Positions 1 to 9,396 of a stretch of DNA of 64,000 nucleotides are shown in pieces (position 1 is the stretch's first letter; each line of letters opens with the position of its first letter). A program made the position numbers and the translations under genes. The notes beneath the pieces are model-generated. The model ran no database searches and was not told where the DNA came from. It was given only the letters and a program-made list of their open reading frames with translations. This stretch comes from CAYSCW01 sp964449165 (lineage in GTDB: Bacteria > Acidobacteriota > Aminicenantia > Aminicenantales > Aminicenantaceae), in NCBI GenBank assembly GCA_964449165.1, contig CAYVAT010000004.1, positions 1-64,000 on the forward strand, written 5' to 3'.

Positions 1-115
1 GCTGTTTTTCGACATCGGCAGAGGCAACTATTTCTGCATCCTTGATTGTTTTCAGCTGGGCGGCATGGAGAATTCCCATCTTTCCCAGCCCGATTATGCC
101 AACTTTAAGGGTCAT
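1..115 (-). CDS. Gfo/Idh/MocA-family NAD(P) oxidoreductase, N-terminal part (cut by window edge)
   Basis: The minus strand reads 38 codons from an ATG at 115 to the window edge. They begin MTLKVGIIGLGKMG, a Rossmann beta strand followed by the dinucleotide-binding glycine motif GxGxxG, and continue with the helix ILHAAQLKTIKDAEIVASAD. This is the usual N-terminus of Gfo/Idh/MocA sugar (nucleotide) dehydrogenases, which oxidise or reduce sugar hydroxyls with NAD(P). The rest of the gene, including the catalytic EKP motif, lies outside the window, so the substrate cannot be named. It is divergent from the YfhO-like gene at 605. A role in nucleotide-sugar synthesis is inferred from the neighbourhood. 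Confidence 0.8.
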   Translation of the reverse strand, partial: MTLKVGIIGLGKMGILHAAQLKTIKDAEIVASADVEKQ

Positions 116-334
116 AATAAATTTCCTGTTTGAGATTCTGCCTTATTGTCAGTCCTCTTTCCTGATACATCAATTGGAAGGACATATCTCGAAGTCGAAT
201 AGATAATTTTAATCAAAATTTATCAAATATCAAGAAGGATTTGTGAGCATCCTTATTTTCGTGATAGGGGTGAGGGACCAGCACGCTGATTTCCCCAGCG
301 AGGAAAATTCTCTTATTCTTCGAAGCATCGGTTC

Positions 335-389
335 CTGTCCATCCTCGCCAAGACCCTCCCACCCGCCACTATGGGCTTCGGATGGACAG
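335..389. repeat. 10-bp perfect inverted repeat with a 35-base loop
   Basis: CTGTCCATCC at 335-344 is the exact reverse complement of GGATGGACAG at 380-389. No T-run follows either arm, so it is not a classic intrinsic terminator. It could be an RNA hairpin in the 5' leader of the gene at 605, or a protein-binding dyad. The function is unknown. Confidence 0.5.
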
Positions 390-521
390 AAACCATGCCC
401 TCTTGAATCCGGATGTCTTCCTCATCAGCTTATCTGACTGCTGTGGAAACGGTCACGGAAATAAGGAAGATTGTATGTGGAAAAGATTGGCATTTACAAA
501 AGCTATTTATCGATTATAATT

Positions 522-540
522 TTATCTGAGTTTCAGATAA
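522..540. promoter_or_regulatory. 8-bp perfect palindrome (possible operator or leader hairpin) upstream of the YfhO-like gene
   Basis: TTATCTGA (522-529), a 3-base spacer and TCAGATAA (533-540) form a compact dyad about 65 bases before the start codon at 605. The position suits a repressor operator or a small leader hairpin. No bound protein can be named. Confidence 0.35.
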
Positions 541-604
541 GAAAATTCAAAATATTCCGAAGCCACGGGATAGGCACTGTAGTTTCTGAGGAGGCAGAGC
601 AATT

Positions 605-3424
605 TTGTTGAAGGAAAAAATTCTTGCTTCCCTCATCCTCCTTTTCCTTCTAGTGGTCTACTACAATTCTGTCGTTATTCGAGGGAATTCTTTTATGACT
701 ACTATGGAAAGGTCTTATCGACTTGGTCAATACCATTATCCCGGAACATACTGGCATGTTGCCCGGAAATTTGCCACCATTGATCCTGCTGCATCCAATC
801 AGATCAATCTGCCCTCTGCCTATTTGGAACATCACTATCTGAAAACATTTCAGCTGCCGTTGTGGAACCCGTACAGCGGGTTGGGCAGACCGTATAATGC
901 GGATATGAATTCTTATGCCTTTTTTCTTCCCATTTATTTTTTCAAGCTGTTTCCATCATTAATGATGTACGATTTGTTCTTGCTGTTGAGACTTTTTATA
1001 TCGGGATTTTTTCTCTTTCTTTTGCTTCGCCTGTTCAGATGCTCATTCTGGGTGGCCACAGCAGGGGCTTCTGTTTATATGTTCAACTCTTATTTCCATG
1101 CTTTTGTGGATATGGACCAACTCAATGTCACCATGTTCCTTTCCCCGATGGCTTATTTTTTGACCAAGTTCCTATTCTCGAGCAATAAAAGATACCTCTT
1201 GGGCTTCATTTTCTGCAGTGCCGGTTCCTTTTACGGCGGAAATCCGAACGAGTTCGTTCTTGTTCATCTATTCGTCACCATCTATTTTGTCTTTCTTGTG
1301 GTGATAAAAAAAGACTTGGAATTCAGGAAAAAGATCGGCTTTTTTTTCTCTTATCTTGCTGGCCTTGGGATGAGTGGATTATTGTCTTCTCTCAAATTGG
1401 TGCCTTTTCTTGAATTCTGGCGGAAGTCTCTCAGCAGCAGATTAGGGGGTTTGACAGGGGTAACCGAAACTTTATCTCTTAAGAAATTTTTGATCTGGAT
1501 ATTGTATCCAAATAAGATGTTTCAAGGCCCTAATTATCTGGGTTATCTTGTCCTCTCTCTTGTGTTCTATGCTTTTTTCAATCTAGTTAGAAAAAGGTGG
1601 AGGCTTGGGGATAAGATAGTGGCTTTTCATTTTATTCTGCTCTTCTTATTGATAAGCAAAATCAACGGCGCTTTCTATGTAAACTGGATCGGAACTTTAC
1701 CTCTGCTGAACAATATAAATTACATAAAATACAGTTCTCTCATTTATTATATGATCTCTGTCATATCAGCATTTTCCCTGTCGTATTTATTAGAAGATAT
1801 AAAAAAGACAAGGATCAGGAATATCAGATTGTTATTATTCTCATTTTGTTGTGTTCTTCCCCTTTTCATTTTCCAAAGAATTTCCGGGAAGTTTTTTTTC
1901 CAAGCAGCGGATAACGGCCAAATATTGTTTTATACATTCCTGTTTTTCATTGCATCTGGCTTTTTTTTAATCATTATCAGAGCGAGATACAACCGCAAAG
2001 TTATAACCAACGGGGCCGTAATTGTCTTAATGCTCTTAGTGGTTTTTGAACTTCGATTGAATAATCATCAATATTATAGAGAGAGGTTTAAAATCGATGA
2101 CAAGGCTCCTTATACCCGATTTCTCATGGAGCAGGAACAGCCCTATAGGGCAATTGGAATGGGAGGGACACTGATGCCTAACTGCAATCTGGTTTATCCT
2201 ATTCCTGCTATCAACAGGATGTTTGCCATTCGCGAGAAACGGCAAACGATTTTACTGTCAAAACTCATAAGCGATAAATTTAACAGAGGTTTGGGTCAAA
2301 TATATCGCAAGGAGGAAATATGGCAGAATCCCTTTCTTGATCTGTTGAACACCAGATACTTTATTTCAGAATCTGTCGAAGAGGCAATAGTGATAGACCC
2401 TGATTATGCAAAAGCCCATGAAATAGAAGCATTAATGAATAACCCTGCCATGCAGTATACTCATCGTGGTAATCTTTACACCTATACTCATTGGGGATGG
2501 CAACAGTTGGCTGATTCTTCAGTAGAAATTCCGATTTGTCTTCCCTACGGGGATATTTTCTTGAAATCAACAGCCTTAGCGTTTGATTTCGAGAGCAGGG
2601 ATGATAATAATCCTGAAAACAAATTGATTCTGACCATCTCCATTAAGCAGGGAGGTAAGGAGGAAGTCGTTTTCCGCAGTGAGTATGGGGGAGGTAGTGA
2701 GAGAGATCGCGATTTTTTCAATCTCAAGGTCAATTTGAGTAAGTATGCAGGAGAAGGTGTTGTCCTCGTTTTTGCCTTGAGAAATCCTCGAGCAAAGAGC
2801 AAGGATGACAGGGCGTTTTTTTTCGGTGACCTAAGGATTACTTATGATAAAATAAAAAAAGAGCCTTCAGAGCGTTCCAGCTCTGGAAAATCCATTGATT
2901 CCGCTGATTTTGAGGCTGTCCCCTACCAAGAGGTTTTTTCCCATCATGCGATTGTTTACCTGAACAACAAAGCCATGGAGAGGGGATTCATGCTTTACAG
3001 AATGAAACAAGTCAAAAACTTGGATGAAGCCGTAACAATCATGGGAAGAGATCCTTTACTCTATAAAAACACCGCCTTGATTGAAGGAAATCTTCCCAAG
3101 AATCCAGAGATAGACAAAAGGGGTCATTCCAGGATTACCTTTATCGACTACAAGGCCAATTCTATAAAGACAGAGATCGAGACCTCAGAAAACGGCATTT
3201 TCGTCCTGAGCGATGCCTATTATCCTGGATGGGAAGCGTATTTAAACGGGAAAAAGGTGAAAATCTACCTAGCTTTTGGCGCCTTAAGAGCTGTCCTTAT
3301 CCCAAAAGGAAAACATGAGTTGAAATTTTTGTACAGACCATGGACTTTTTATCTGGGGGGCGTATTAACCTTTCTGTCCTTTCTCTTCCTGCTAACAGCT
3401 TTTTTCAAAATCAAGGTATCTTAG
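605..3424 (+). CDS. YfhO-family multi-pass membrane protein (GT-C-like)
   Basis: A 939-residue protein with a signal-anchor-like first segment, about a dozen hydrophobic segments through residue 480, a long soluble region, and a last transmembrane segment at the C-terminus. The soluble region ends with SDAYYPGWEAYLNGK near residue 870, the hallmark of the YfhO family (PF09586). Family members are GT-C-like proteins implicated in glycosylating cell-envelope polymers using lipid-linked sugars. The start is TTG at 605, chosen because GAGGAGG lies 9 bases upstream; a second TTG follows directly. It faces away from the oxidoreductase and converges with the gene at 3534. The donor and acceptor are unknown. 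Confidence 0.85.
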   Translation: MLKEKILASLILLFLLVVYYNSVVIRGNSFMTTMERSYRLGQYHYPGTYWHVARKFATIDPAASNQINLPSAYLEHHYLKTFQLPLWNPYSGLGRPYNADMNSYAFFLPIYFFKLFPSLMMYDLFLLLRLFISGFFLFLLLRLFRCSFWVATAGASVYMFNSYFHAFVDMDQLNVTMFLSPMAYFLTKFLFSSNKRYLLGFIFCSAGSFYGGNPNEFVLVHLFVTIYFVFLVVIKKDLEFRKKIGFFFSYLAGLGMSGLLSSLKLVPFLEFWRKSLSSRLGGLTGVTETLSLKKFLIWILYPNKMFQGPNYLGYLVLSLVFYAFFNLVRKRWRLGDKIVAFHFILLFLLISKINGAFYVNWIGTLPLLNNINYIKYSSLIYYMISVISAFSLSYLLEDIKKTRIRNIRLLLFSFCCVLPLFIFQRISGKFFFQAADNGQILFYTFLFFIASGFFLIIIRARYNRKVITNGAVIVLMLLVVFELRLNNHQYYRERFKIDDKAPYTRFLMEQEQPYRAIGMGGTLMPNCNLVYPIPAINRMFAIREKRQTILLSKLISDKFNRGLGQIYRKEEIWQNPFLDLLNTRYFISESVEEAIVIDPDYAKAHEIEALMNNPAMQYTHRGNLYTYTHWGWQQLADSSVEIPICLPYGDIFLKSTALAFDFESRDDNNPENKLILTISIKQGGKEEVVFRSEYGGGSERDRDFFNLKVNLSKYAGEGVVLVFALRNPRAKSKDDRAFFFGDLRITYDKIKKEPSERSSSGKSIDSADFEAVPYQEVFSHHAIVYLNNKAMERGFMLYRMKQVKNLDEAVTIMGRDPLLYKNTALIEGNLPKNPEIDKRGHSRITFIDYKANSIKTEIETSENGIFVLSDAYYPGWEAYLNGKKVKIYLAFGALRAVLIPKGKHELKFLYRPWTFYLGGVLTFLSFLFLLTAFFKIKVS

Positions 3425-3533
3425 TATTTTTTTCTCCTGTTGGGAATATTTCTTTTCCTTTATCCTGTATTCCCTGCCTGTTTAAAATGTTCCGTTTCAT
3501 GTGGTCTTATCTTGGTTGGGATTGAATTCAACT

Positions 3534-5543
3534 TCATTCATCTCCATAACTGTAATCATAGCAGTAGGTCTTAAACCTGAGGTCTCCCTTTGATTTTTTC
3601 CGATTTATATAGAGAGCTCCTTTATCATACCTGTTTATATCCAATGCCCAAGCGGTGATAGCGTCTCCGGTTTTCGAATGAGGAGATTCCAAGGAAAAAT
3701 AAAACTTTTTTCCTCTCGAGTCAGGAATGGGAGGGAAATCAAATGATCTATAGGCATTATCCAAAATACTCGAGGCATCGAATCTTTCTGTATGTATGTC
3801 GTCGTCATCTGTAGGTGATTTCTTCAGATGAAAGATGACCTCTTGATTGTTTTTCCTTTTGAATGTAGCGAGCATGACTTTGATCCGAGTCAAATGGTTG
3901 TGGGAGCAGTAGAAGGTCTGCCCTATTTCCACTCCTTCTTTTATATCCCCCACAGCGAAATTCGACTCCTCCTGCTGGCTGTCAATGATCAGCGTTTTTA
4001 TTTCTTTTAAATCGAGAGCAAGAACCTTCTTAAATATCTTTAATCCGAAAGAATAACCTGGCTCATTCATCTCCTTAATCTGTCTGTAGCTTTTCTCAAA
4101 CCATAGCTGGTCAGTGATTGCTTCCAACCAACTCTGGAATTCATCACAGTAAACAAAATAATCAGGCTTATATTTTTTCACTGCCCACTGAAGGTCTTGT
4201 TTTCGTATATAGGTGGAAACTCCGGGTGTAACAAGACCTACCAGGTCGATTATTTTTCGCTGTGAATAGTAACCAAGATATCCAACCTCTAGAGCAGCCA
4301 CACTGGCATCGGCTGGCGTGTTTTCGCTTATCCATCTCCCTGCCTTGGTATAAAGCTCCAGTTTCGGGAAGGGGAAAGAGCGGTAGGTGTTATAATAGGC
4401 TCTGATGCCTCCTGATAAAACAAGGAGGATGGATGAGATGATCACCAATGACAGAATGCTGTGTGTCCATTTTAAAGATGAGCCGATATCTTTGAACTTA
4501 GCCAGGGATATTTTCATTTCCTGATTGAATATTTTAAAATTCCATTTTTTCATCTGATTCTCTTTGAAGAAAAGAGGAACAGATGTGATGAATTGAATGC
4601 TGAAAGCACTGATGAGCATCAACAAGAGTATCAACGGTATCGCGTACCAGTGGTAGAAGGAGACCTTGAGCAGAGTGTAGCCAAGGGTATGGAGGATGGC
4701 CCAGGAAGCCATCAGGAACCATACCTTCTGGGAGAAGAAAATCAAAATTCCTCCGGCAAGCAGCAAGGGAGCAAAAGAGTAAAACAGGGTGTTCTTCTTC
4801 AATAAGAGGCCGGCAAAGTAAAAGATCCCGGGAAAGAATTTTCTCCATAAGTCTGAGGCATACTGGGCTTGCTTTATTTCCAACGTATGGGGAAGAAAGG
4901 TGTTGAAGTTGAAATAACAGAAGAGAAAGAAGGGAATACAGAGAATAATAAATAAAAGTGCCTCTTTTGCAGGGAATTTCTTGTTTTTTATGATGTAATC
5001 CAAAAAGATTATCCCCGCTGGAATTATTCCATCAGCCCGAACCAGGAAAGCGAGGACACAGAAGATGGTGGTGGGGATGTATTTTCTTTTTTCGTAAAAG
5101 TAGAAAGCACTGATAATCATCAGAAGTTGAAAATAAGTTTCGCTTCCAAAGGTCTGTAGGAACCAAGGATTCAAAAGAACAAACAGTCCACACAAGAAAC
5201 CCACCCATGGATAGCCTTTTTTTAGAGTGAGAAGGTAGATGAGGATCACAGACATCCCCAAAGAGAGGGTACTCAAGATGCCTCCTACTGCAGGAATGGA
5301 GAGGCCAAGAAAGCCGAAGAAAGCCAATATGAGTCCGTAGAGAGGGGCGGTGGTTCCAAGGAACCCTTCCCCTGGATTGTAGACAAAGCCGTGTCCAGCG
5401 ACCATATTTTGGGCATATCTATATGTTATATAGGAGTCCTCTGTGGAAAACTTAAAGAACAGAATGATGGTTAAGATAGACAGGCCGATGAGGATCAGAA
5501 AATGAATCGTTATATCTTCTTTTTTACTCCTGAGTGTAATCAT
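3534..5543 (-). CDS. GT-C-like multi-pass glycosyltransferase with an extra C-terminal soluble domain
   Basis: 669 residues. After the first membrane segment comes STEDSYITYRYAQNM, the acidic external loop typical of GT-C enzymes related to PMT/ArnT, then GHGFVYNPGE and a chain of hydrophobic segments to about residue 380. Such enzymes move sugars from polyprenyl phosphate outside the membrane. Residues about 528-662 form a separate domain with GQTF, a pair of beta-strand motifs, KKFYFSLESPHS and GDLRFKT. The same pattern occurs twice in the protein at 41045-42481. It sits 18 bases downstream of the GH-like gene and is probably co-transcribed with it. Function of the C-terminal domain: not known; a sugar-binding beta-sandwich is my inference. 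Confidence 0.75.
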   Translation of the reverse strand: MITLRSKKEDITIHFLILIGLSILTIILFFKFSTEDSYITYRYAQNMVAGHGFVYNPGEGFLGTTAPLYGLILAFFGFLGLSIPAVGGILSTLSLGMSVILIYLLTLKKGYPWVGFLCGLFVLLNPWFLQTFGSETYFQLLMIISAFYFYEKRKYIPTTIFCVLAFLVRADGIIPAGIIFLDYIIKNKKFPAKEALLFIILCIPFFLFCYFNFNTFLPHTLEIKQAQYASDLWRKFFPGIFYFAGLLLKKNTLFYSFAPLLLAGGILIFFSQKVWFLMASWAILHTLGYTLLKVSFYHWYAIPLILLLMLISAFSIQFITSVPLFFKENQMKKWNFKIFNQEMKISLAKFKDIGSSLKWTHSILSLVIISSILLVLSGGIRAYYNTYRSFPFPKLELYTKAGRWISENTPADASVAALEVGYLGYYSQRKIIDLVGLVTPGVSTYIRKQDLQWAVKKYKPDYFVYCDEFQSWLEAITDQLWFEKSYRQIKEMNEPGYSFGLKIFKKVLALDLKEIKTLIIDSQQEESNFAVGDIKEGVEIGQTFYCSHNHLTRIKVMLATFKRKNNQEVIFHLKKSPTDDDDIHTERFDASSILDNAYRSFDFPPIPDSRGKKFYFSLESPHSKTGDAITAWALDINRYDKGALYINRKKSKGDLRFKTYCYDYSYGDE

Positions 5544-5561
5544 TGGAAACCTCTCTTAGCC

Positions 5562-6920
5562 TCAAGATGAAATGGAAACAACAAATTGGAGAATACTCTC
5601 TGGCTTGATGTTAAATCTTTTTAATAGATTATAATCTGATTTTTGGCAGCTATCCGAGTGGTCATCATCAAATTGATAGAGTGTTAAGAATGGTTCTTTT
5701 GAAAGGGGGATCGTCTGGTCAATATCGATGGATATATTCTGGAACTCCTTTTTGCTCGGATTGATAACCGTAATCACAAGCTCTTTCCTGCTGTTGATAA
5801 CAGCCAGTATTTTTAACTTTTTGAGAGGATTAATCAACTCCAGCTTTTTATCTCCAAAGACGCCTCTAGCCAGCAATCGAAAAGTAAAGAAAGACTTTGT
5901 TCTCTCAACTGAATTTGGATTGTCTGGATGAAAATGGAGTACTCCCAGTCCTTTTTTAAAATCCTTTGGTTGAGCCGGTCCGAGATAGAGAGAGCCCCAG
6001 GCATTCCCGACTGTTTGAGAATAGAGGATGAGAGCTATTCTTAAAGCTGTTTGCTTTTGATTGATATCATGGTTTGGCCACCAGGCCCATTCGCTGTTGA
6101 TGACACAATCTGCTATTTGGGGCGCATATTGAGACAACAATCGTTTTGCTTCCCTGAGTGTTTCTTCATCCTCTAAATTTCCGCCGACATTATGATAAGA
6201 AACTCCATCCAAACATGAGGAGCTTTGAGTAAGAACCTTTTCCAGCCAGGATTGATTCCAAGAGGCAAGAGCGGGACCGATGATTTTAGCATGTGGAACA
6301 GCTCTCTTAATCCCTTGGTATGCATTTTGAAGAAGAAGGCTGTATTGAAGCGGGCCTATTCCTCCCCGAGGTCCTTGATAACCGGGGAGAAAAGATTCAC
6401 CGTCAAAATATCCTAAATCCGGCTCGTTGGTAATCTCAAAATACTGAGCCATTTGGGGCCAATGTTCTTCTATGGACTTGACTAAATAAAAACAGAAATC
6501 TTTCCAGATGCGGAGATGGTGAGAAGATTGAGTGAGGAGAGAAGGACTCCAGGCACTTCCATAGGAGGGGTTGATGCAGATAAGGACTTTCCAACCCAAT
6601 TCATAACACCGCTGAAGCAGATAAGAATAGCTGGTCTGTTCACTCTTAGCCCAGGAGACTTCCCTGTTCTCCAAGCCCTTTTTAATCTGTTCTGACAAGG
6701 AGGTTTTATCGTTCGCAGTCTCAGAGAGAAAATGTCTAATGGAAAAGCCTGTTCTCACCATGTTTATCCCGATTTCCTGTCCATAGCTATCCCAGGATGG
6801 AGCCTGGCTGTTCACCGGGCCCGCTCCTGTCGGACCTCCGTCGATCCATCCTCGCCCACTCCATCCGATATGCTTGATTCCAGATCCGATACATTTGTTT
6901 TTGACTGTGATTTTTTTCAT
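5562..6920 (-). CDS. Clan GH-A glycoside hydrolase-like protein, apparently cytosolic
   Basis: 452 residues with a (beta/alpha)8 glycosidase pattern. FEITNEPDLGYF places the acid/base Glu at about 166, after Asn as in clan GH-A. CVINSEWAWWP places the nucleophile Glu at about 277. SYHNVGGN near 242 resembles the active-site His of this clan (GH39/GH5-like). A smaller beta domain follows from about 350. There is no signal peptide or membrane segment at the N-terminus (MKKITVKNKCIG), which is unusual for a glycan-cleaving enzyme. It lies between two glycosyltransferase genes, so it may trim a lipid-linked intermediate or act after lysis. Substrate unknown. Confidence 0.72.
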   Translation of the reverse strand: MKKITVKNKCIGSGIKHIGWSGRGWIDGGPTGAGPVNSQAPSWDSYGQEIGINMVRTGFSIRHFLSETANDKTSLSEQIKKGLENREVSWAKSEQTSYSYLLQRCYELGWKVLICINPSYGSAWSPSLLTQSSHHLRIWKDFCFYLVKSIEEHWPQMAQYFEITNEPDLGYFDGESFLPGYQGPRGGIGPLQYSLLLQNAYQGIKRAVPHAKIIGPALASWNQSWLEKVLTQSSSCLDGVSYHNVGGNLEDEETLREAKRLLSQYAPQIADCVINSEWAWWPNHDINQKQTALRIALILYSQTVGNAWGSLYLGPAQPKDFKKGLGVLHFHPDNPNSVERTKSFFTFRLLARGVFGDKKLELINPLKKLKILAVINSRKELVITVINPSKKEFQNISIDIDQTIPLSKEPFLTLYQFDDDHSDSCQKSDYNLLKRFNIKPESILQFVVSISS

Positions 6921-7097
6921 CGCATGTGTAATTCGTGAAGTGAGAAAAGAAAAGGAGTTAATCTTTTCTGGGAGTGCGATCTAGGCTATTCACTGTCGAG
7001 AAGCAAGAAAAAAATCCTTCCTTTTTTGTTTTCTCCTATGGAGCTTGAAGCAGGGACCGATCTGAAGCCTGTAACCGCACCCAATGGAGTGAATTTA

Positions 7098-8327
7098 TTA
7101 AAAAGGCTGTATCGAATTTTTTACGATTTTTTTGAAATTTTGGGTACAGATTTTTCTTGCGTAATGACTCTCCAAAGCCTTCCTTCCCTTTTCTCCCATT
7201 ATTCTTATTCTCTCTCTGTTGTTGAAAGACCAGAGGACGGCCTTTCTCAGCTCTTCGACGGATGAAGGCTGGACAACTAGACCACAATGAAATTCCTCGA
7301 CGATTTTATCTACTTCACTCTTTTTATCAACAGCTGCAATAAAGGCTCTACCTGAGGCCATAATTCCATAGACTTTTGAGGGGACTATGATTCCTTTCAT
7401 TCCCTTTTTCAAGAGAATGAGATGAATATGGGCAGCACTCAGAGAGAATTTAAGATCTTTTTTTTCTTGAAAGGTTAAGAACTTCACGTTCCTCAGACCT
7501 AGCGAGGAAGACATTTTCATGAGTTTTCCTTTGGAAGCCCCTTCCCCTACTAGAACAAATAAAATGTCTGGGAGGTTTTTGAGTGAATCTGCCAGATAAA
7601 TGATATTTTCAAGATCCTGGGAGAGACCGATATTTCCAGAATACATCACCACAAACTTGTTCTCCAATGTATGTGTTTTTATAAATATATTGTCTTCCCG
7701 CTTGACAGGAAAAATCTTACTCGGATCTGCCCAGTTCTCAACAACCTCTATCTTGTAAGGAGGGAGGAGATTTTCTTCTTCTAGCCTCCTTTTCATGTCT
7801 CTTCCTGGAACTATGATTCTGTTTGCTTTGCGATAGAGAAATCCATTAACCACCTTTAATATTTTTGTGATTATGGGATTTGTCATTCTCCGATTGACAA
7901 TGCCCGCATCAGGCCAGATGTCCTGAGAGTAATAAATGAAGCTGCTGTGGCGGATGCGGCTGTAGACATAAGCAATCGAAGCTAGCAGCGGAGGGTCTGT
8001 TTCTGCAACAACACAGTCCATCTTTTTTATGAAAAATATCCAGAGAAAGCAGAGAAAAAAGTAGGAAAAGAGATTAACAAATCGAGCAAACAGGTATTCC
8101 TTTGGAAGTGTTGTGTTGTTTATCCTCCAGATCGTGATCTTCCCGTGTCGCGTTTGAGTGATTAATCTCCTGTTTGTGACCTTTCTGTAGAGAGGATTCC
8201 CACAAATCACATGGATCTTGAAGTCATTCTCGAGTTCCTGACAGAGTTCTGTCAGCAGCTGACCGGTTGCTTCGACGTCAGGATAGAATGACCTGTTCAG
8301 GAAGAGAAGTCTTTTTTGAACAGACAT
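7098..8327 (-). CDS. GT4-family glycosyltransferase (WbuB-like)
   Basis: 409 residues. The N-terminus RLLFLNRSFYPDVEATGQ with TELCQELE is the acceptor-binding half of WbuB/WcaI-like GT4 enzymes. The C-terminal half has VMYSGNIGLSQDLE and VPSKVYGIMASGRA, the nucleotide-sugar binding loop in the variant where the first Glu of the usual EX7E motif is replaced. GT4 enzymes transfer a sugar from a nucleotide donor with retention of configuration, on the cytosolic membrane face. The start lies 4 bases after the TAG of the GT2 gene at 8332, so the two are likely translated from one message. A hydrophobic stretch around residues 80-110 may sit in the membrane. Confidence 0.88.
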   Translation of the reverse strand: MSVQKRLLFLNRSFYPDVEATGQLLTELCQELENDFKIHVICGNPLYRKVTNRRLITQTRHGKITIWRINNTTLPKEYLFARFVNLFSYFFLCFLWIFFIKKMDCVVAETDPPLLASIAYVYSRIRHSSFIYYSQDIWPDAGIVNRRMTNPIITKILKVVNGFLYRKANRIIVPGRDMKRRLEEENLLPPYKIEVVENWADPSKIFPVKREDNIFIKTHTLENKFVVMYSGNIGLSQDLENIIYLADSLKNLPDILFVLVGEGASKGKLMKMSSSLGLRNVKFLTFQEKKDLKFSLSAAHIHLILLKKGMKGIIVPSKVYGIMASGRAFIAAVDKKSEVDKIVEEFHCGLVVQPSSVEELRKAVLWSFNNRERIRIMGEKGRKALESHYARKICTQNFKKIVKNSIQPF

Positions 8328-8331
8328 GGGG

Positions 8332-9369
8332 CTAATTAAGATTCATATAGGCTTTGTAAAGCTGGATGGCCTTTCTGAGTTTATCGGACAGACCCCGCCA
8401 CTTAGACTGGAAAAAATATTGCTCGACTTTATGCACTTTGTTGAACCTATTTGCTTTCATTAAGGCCAATTTCAGCTTTTTCCGCTCATGGAGCAAATAG
8501 CCAAGATTTTTGAGAAATTGTATCTTTGCCTTGATAAACGGAATTCCTTTTCCAGCAAACAAGAAGAATAGAAAAAGAATCGATTCATAGATGATGTGAC
8601 TCAAGAGATATCTAGTAAACAGGCTTCCTTGCATGTTTTTGAAGAAGAGAAATTCAATATTCCTCCTGCCAAAATCTATGTAAAGCTTACTGTTTTTATC
8701 TTTTTTTACGCCCCCATAGTGATAGCAAACAGCTTCTGGCTGATAAATACATCCATAACCGAACAGCCTGAGTTTGAAAGCCAATTCTGTATCCTCGAAA
8801 TAAATAAAATACCTGGAGTCGAACAGGCCGATTTTATCGATTGCTTCCTTTCTGTAGAGAGCAGCTGTGGCACATGCCCCAAACACTTCTTTTTTTTGAT
8901 TAACCTCCGCAGAGTCTGAGGGAAGATTCTTATAATCCCAGCCGGCCCCGAAGCCGAAGTATTCAACTCCCGCAGTATCGATCAATTGTCTTTGATGATA
9001 ATTTACAATTTTTGTGGCCACGCTGCCTACCTTCTCAGCTTCATCTTTTTGAAAGATTTCGAGGGCTTTCTCCAGCCAGTCGTTTTCCAGGATCGCGTCA
9101 TTATTTATTAGAGCAACATACTCTCCCTTGGCGTACTCAAGCCCAATGTTATTGGCTTGTGCATAACCATAATTCCTGTCCAGGATCAAGAGTTTGTCGA
9201 TCTTATACTCTTCTTTAACTAACTCTAAAGAGCAATCAGAAGAATGATTGTCGACAAAAATGATCTCGCTGTTCCTGTATGTCTGGTTAAAAATAGAATC
9301 CAGGCATTCGGTTATGGTCTCCCTGCCATTCCAGTTAACCACAATGAAGCTTACTTTCCCTTTTTCCAT
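8332..9369 (-). CDS. GT2-family glycosyltransferase (rhamnosyltransferase-like)
   Basis: 345 residues, GT-A fold. KVSFIVVNWNGRETI opens the nucleotide-binding half. IIFVDNHSSDCS carries the first conserved Asp, and ALINNDAILENDWLEK is the DxD-like metal site. FIYFEDTELAFKLRLFGYG is the late catalytic ED motif of the WbbL/rhamnosyltransferase branch. One hydrophobic stretch near residue 250 may anchor the protein. The start chosen is ATG at 9369 (MEKGKV). It is followed 4 bases later by the GT4 gene and preceded by a GT-C-like gene after 27 bases. Donor sugar not predictable. Confidence 0.88.
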   Translation of the reverse strand: MEKGKVSFIVVNWNGRETITECLDSIFNQTYRNSEIIFVDNHSSDCSLELVKEEYKIDKLLILDRNYGYAQANNIGLEYAKGEYVALINNDAILENDWLEKALEIFQKDEAEKVGSVATKIVNYHQRQLIDTAGVEYFGFGAGWDYKNLPSDSAEVNQKKEVFGACATAALYRKEAIDKIGLFDSRYFIYFEDTELAFKLRLFGYGCIYQPEAVCYHYGGVKKDKNSKLYIDFGRRNIEFLFFKNMQGSLFTRYLLSHIIYESILFLFFLFAGKGIPFIKAKIQFLKNLGYLLHERKKLKLALMKANRFNKVHKVEQYFFQSKWRGLSDKLRKAIQLYKAYMNLN

Positions 9370-9396
9370 TCTTATCAGCCTTAAGCGAAGAGGTAA

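Larger units (their letters stand above)
116..604. other. Divergent intergenic region, 489 bases without a convincing gene
   Basis: This stretch separates the leftward oxidoreductase from the rightward YfhO-like gene and should carry promoters for both. The 64-codon plus frame at 243-437 has no recognisable protein character and no ribosome-binding site, so I do not call it. Two perfect inverted repeats are listed separately (335-389 and 522-540). The ribosome-binding site for the gene at 605 (GAGGAGG, 589-595) lies at the right end. I cannot place -35/-10 boxes with confidence. Confidence 0.6.

Noticed and set aside
243..437. 64-codon plus-strand frame in the first intergenic region
   Set aside because: No ribosome-binding site, no protein-like composition, and it runs through the 10-bp inverted repeat.
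4534..4848. 104-codon minus frame inside the GT-C-like gene
   Set aside because: Same strand, other frame; the main frame has clear membrane segments through this stretch.
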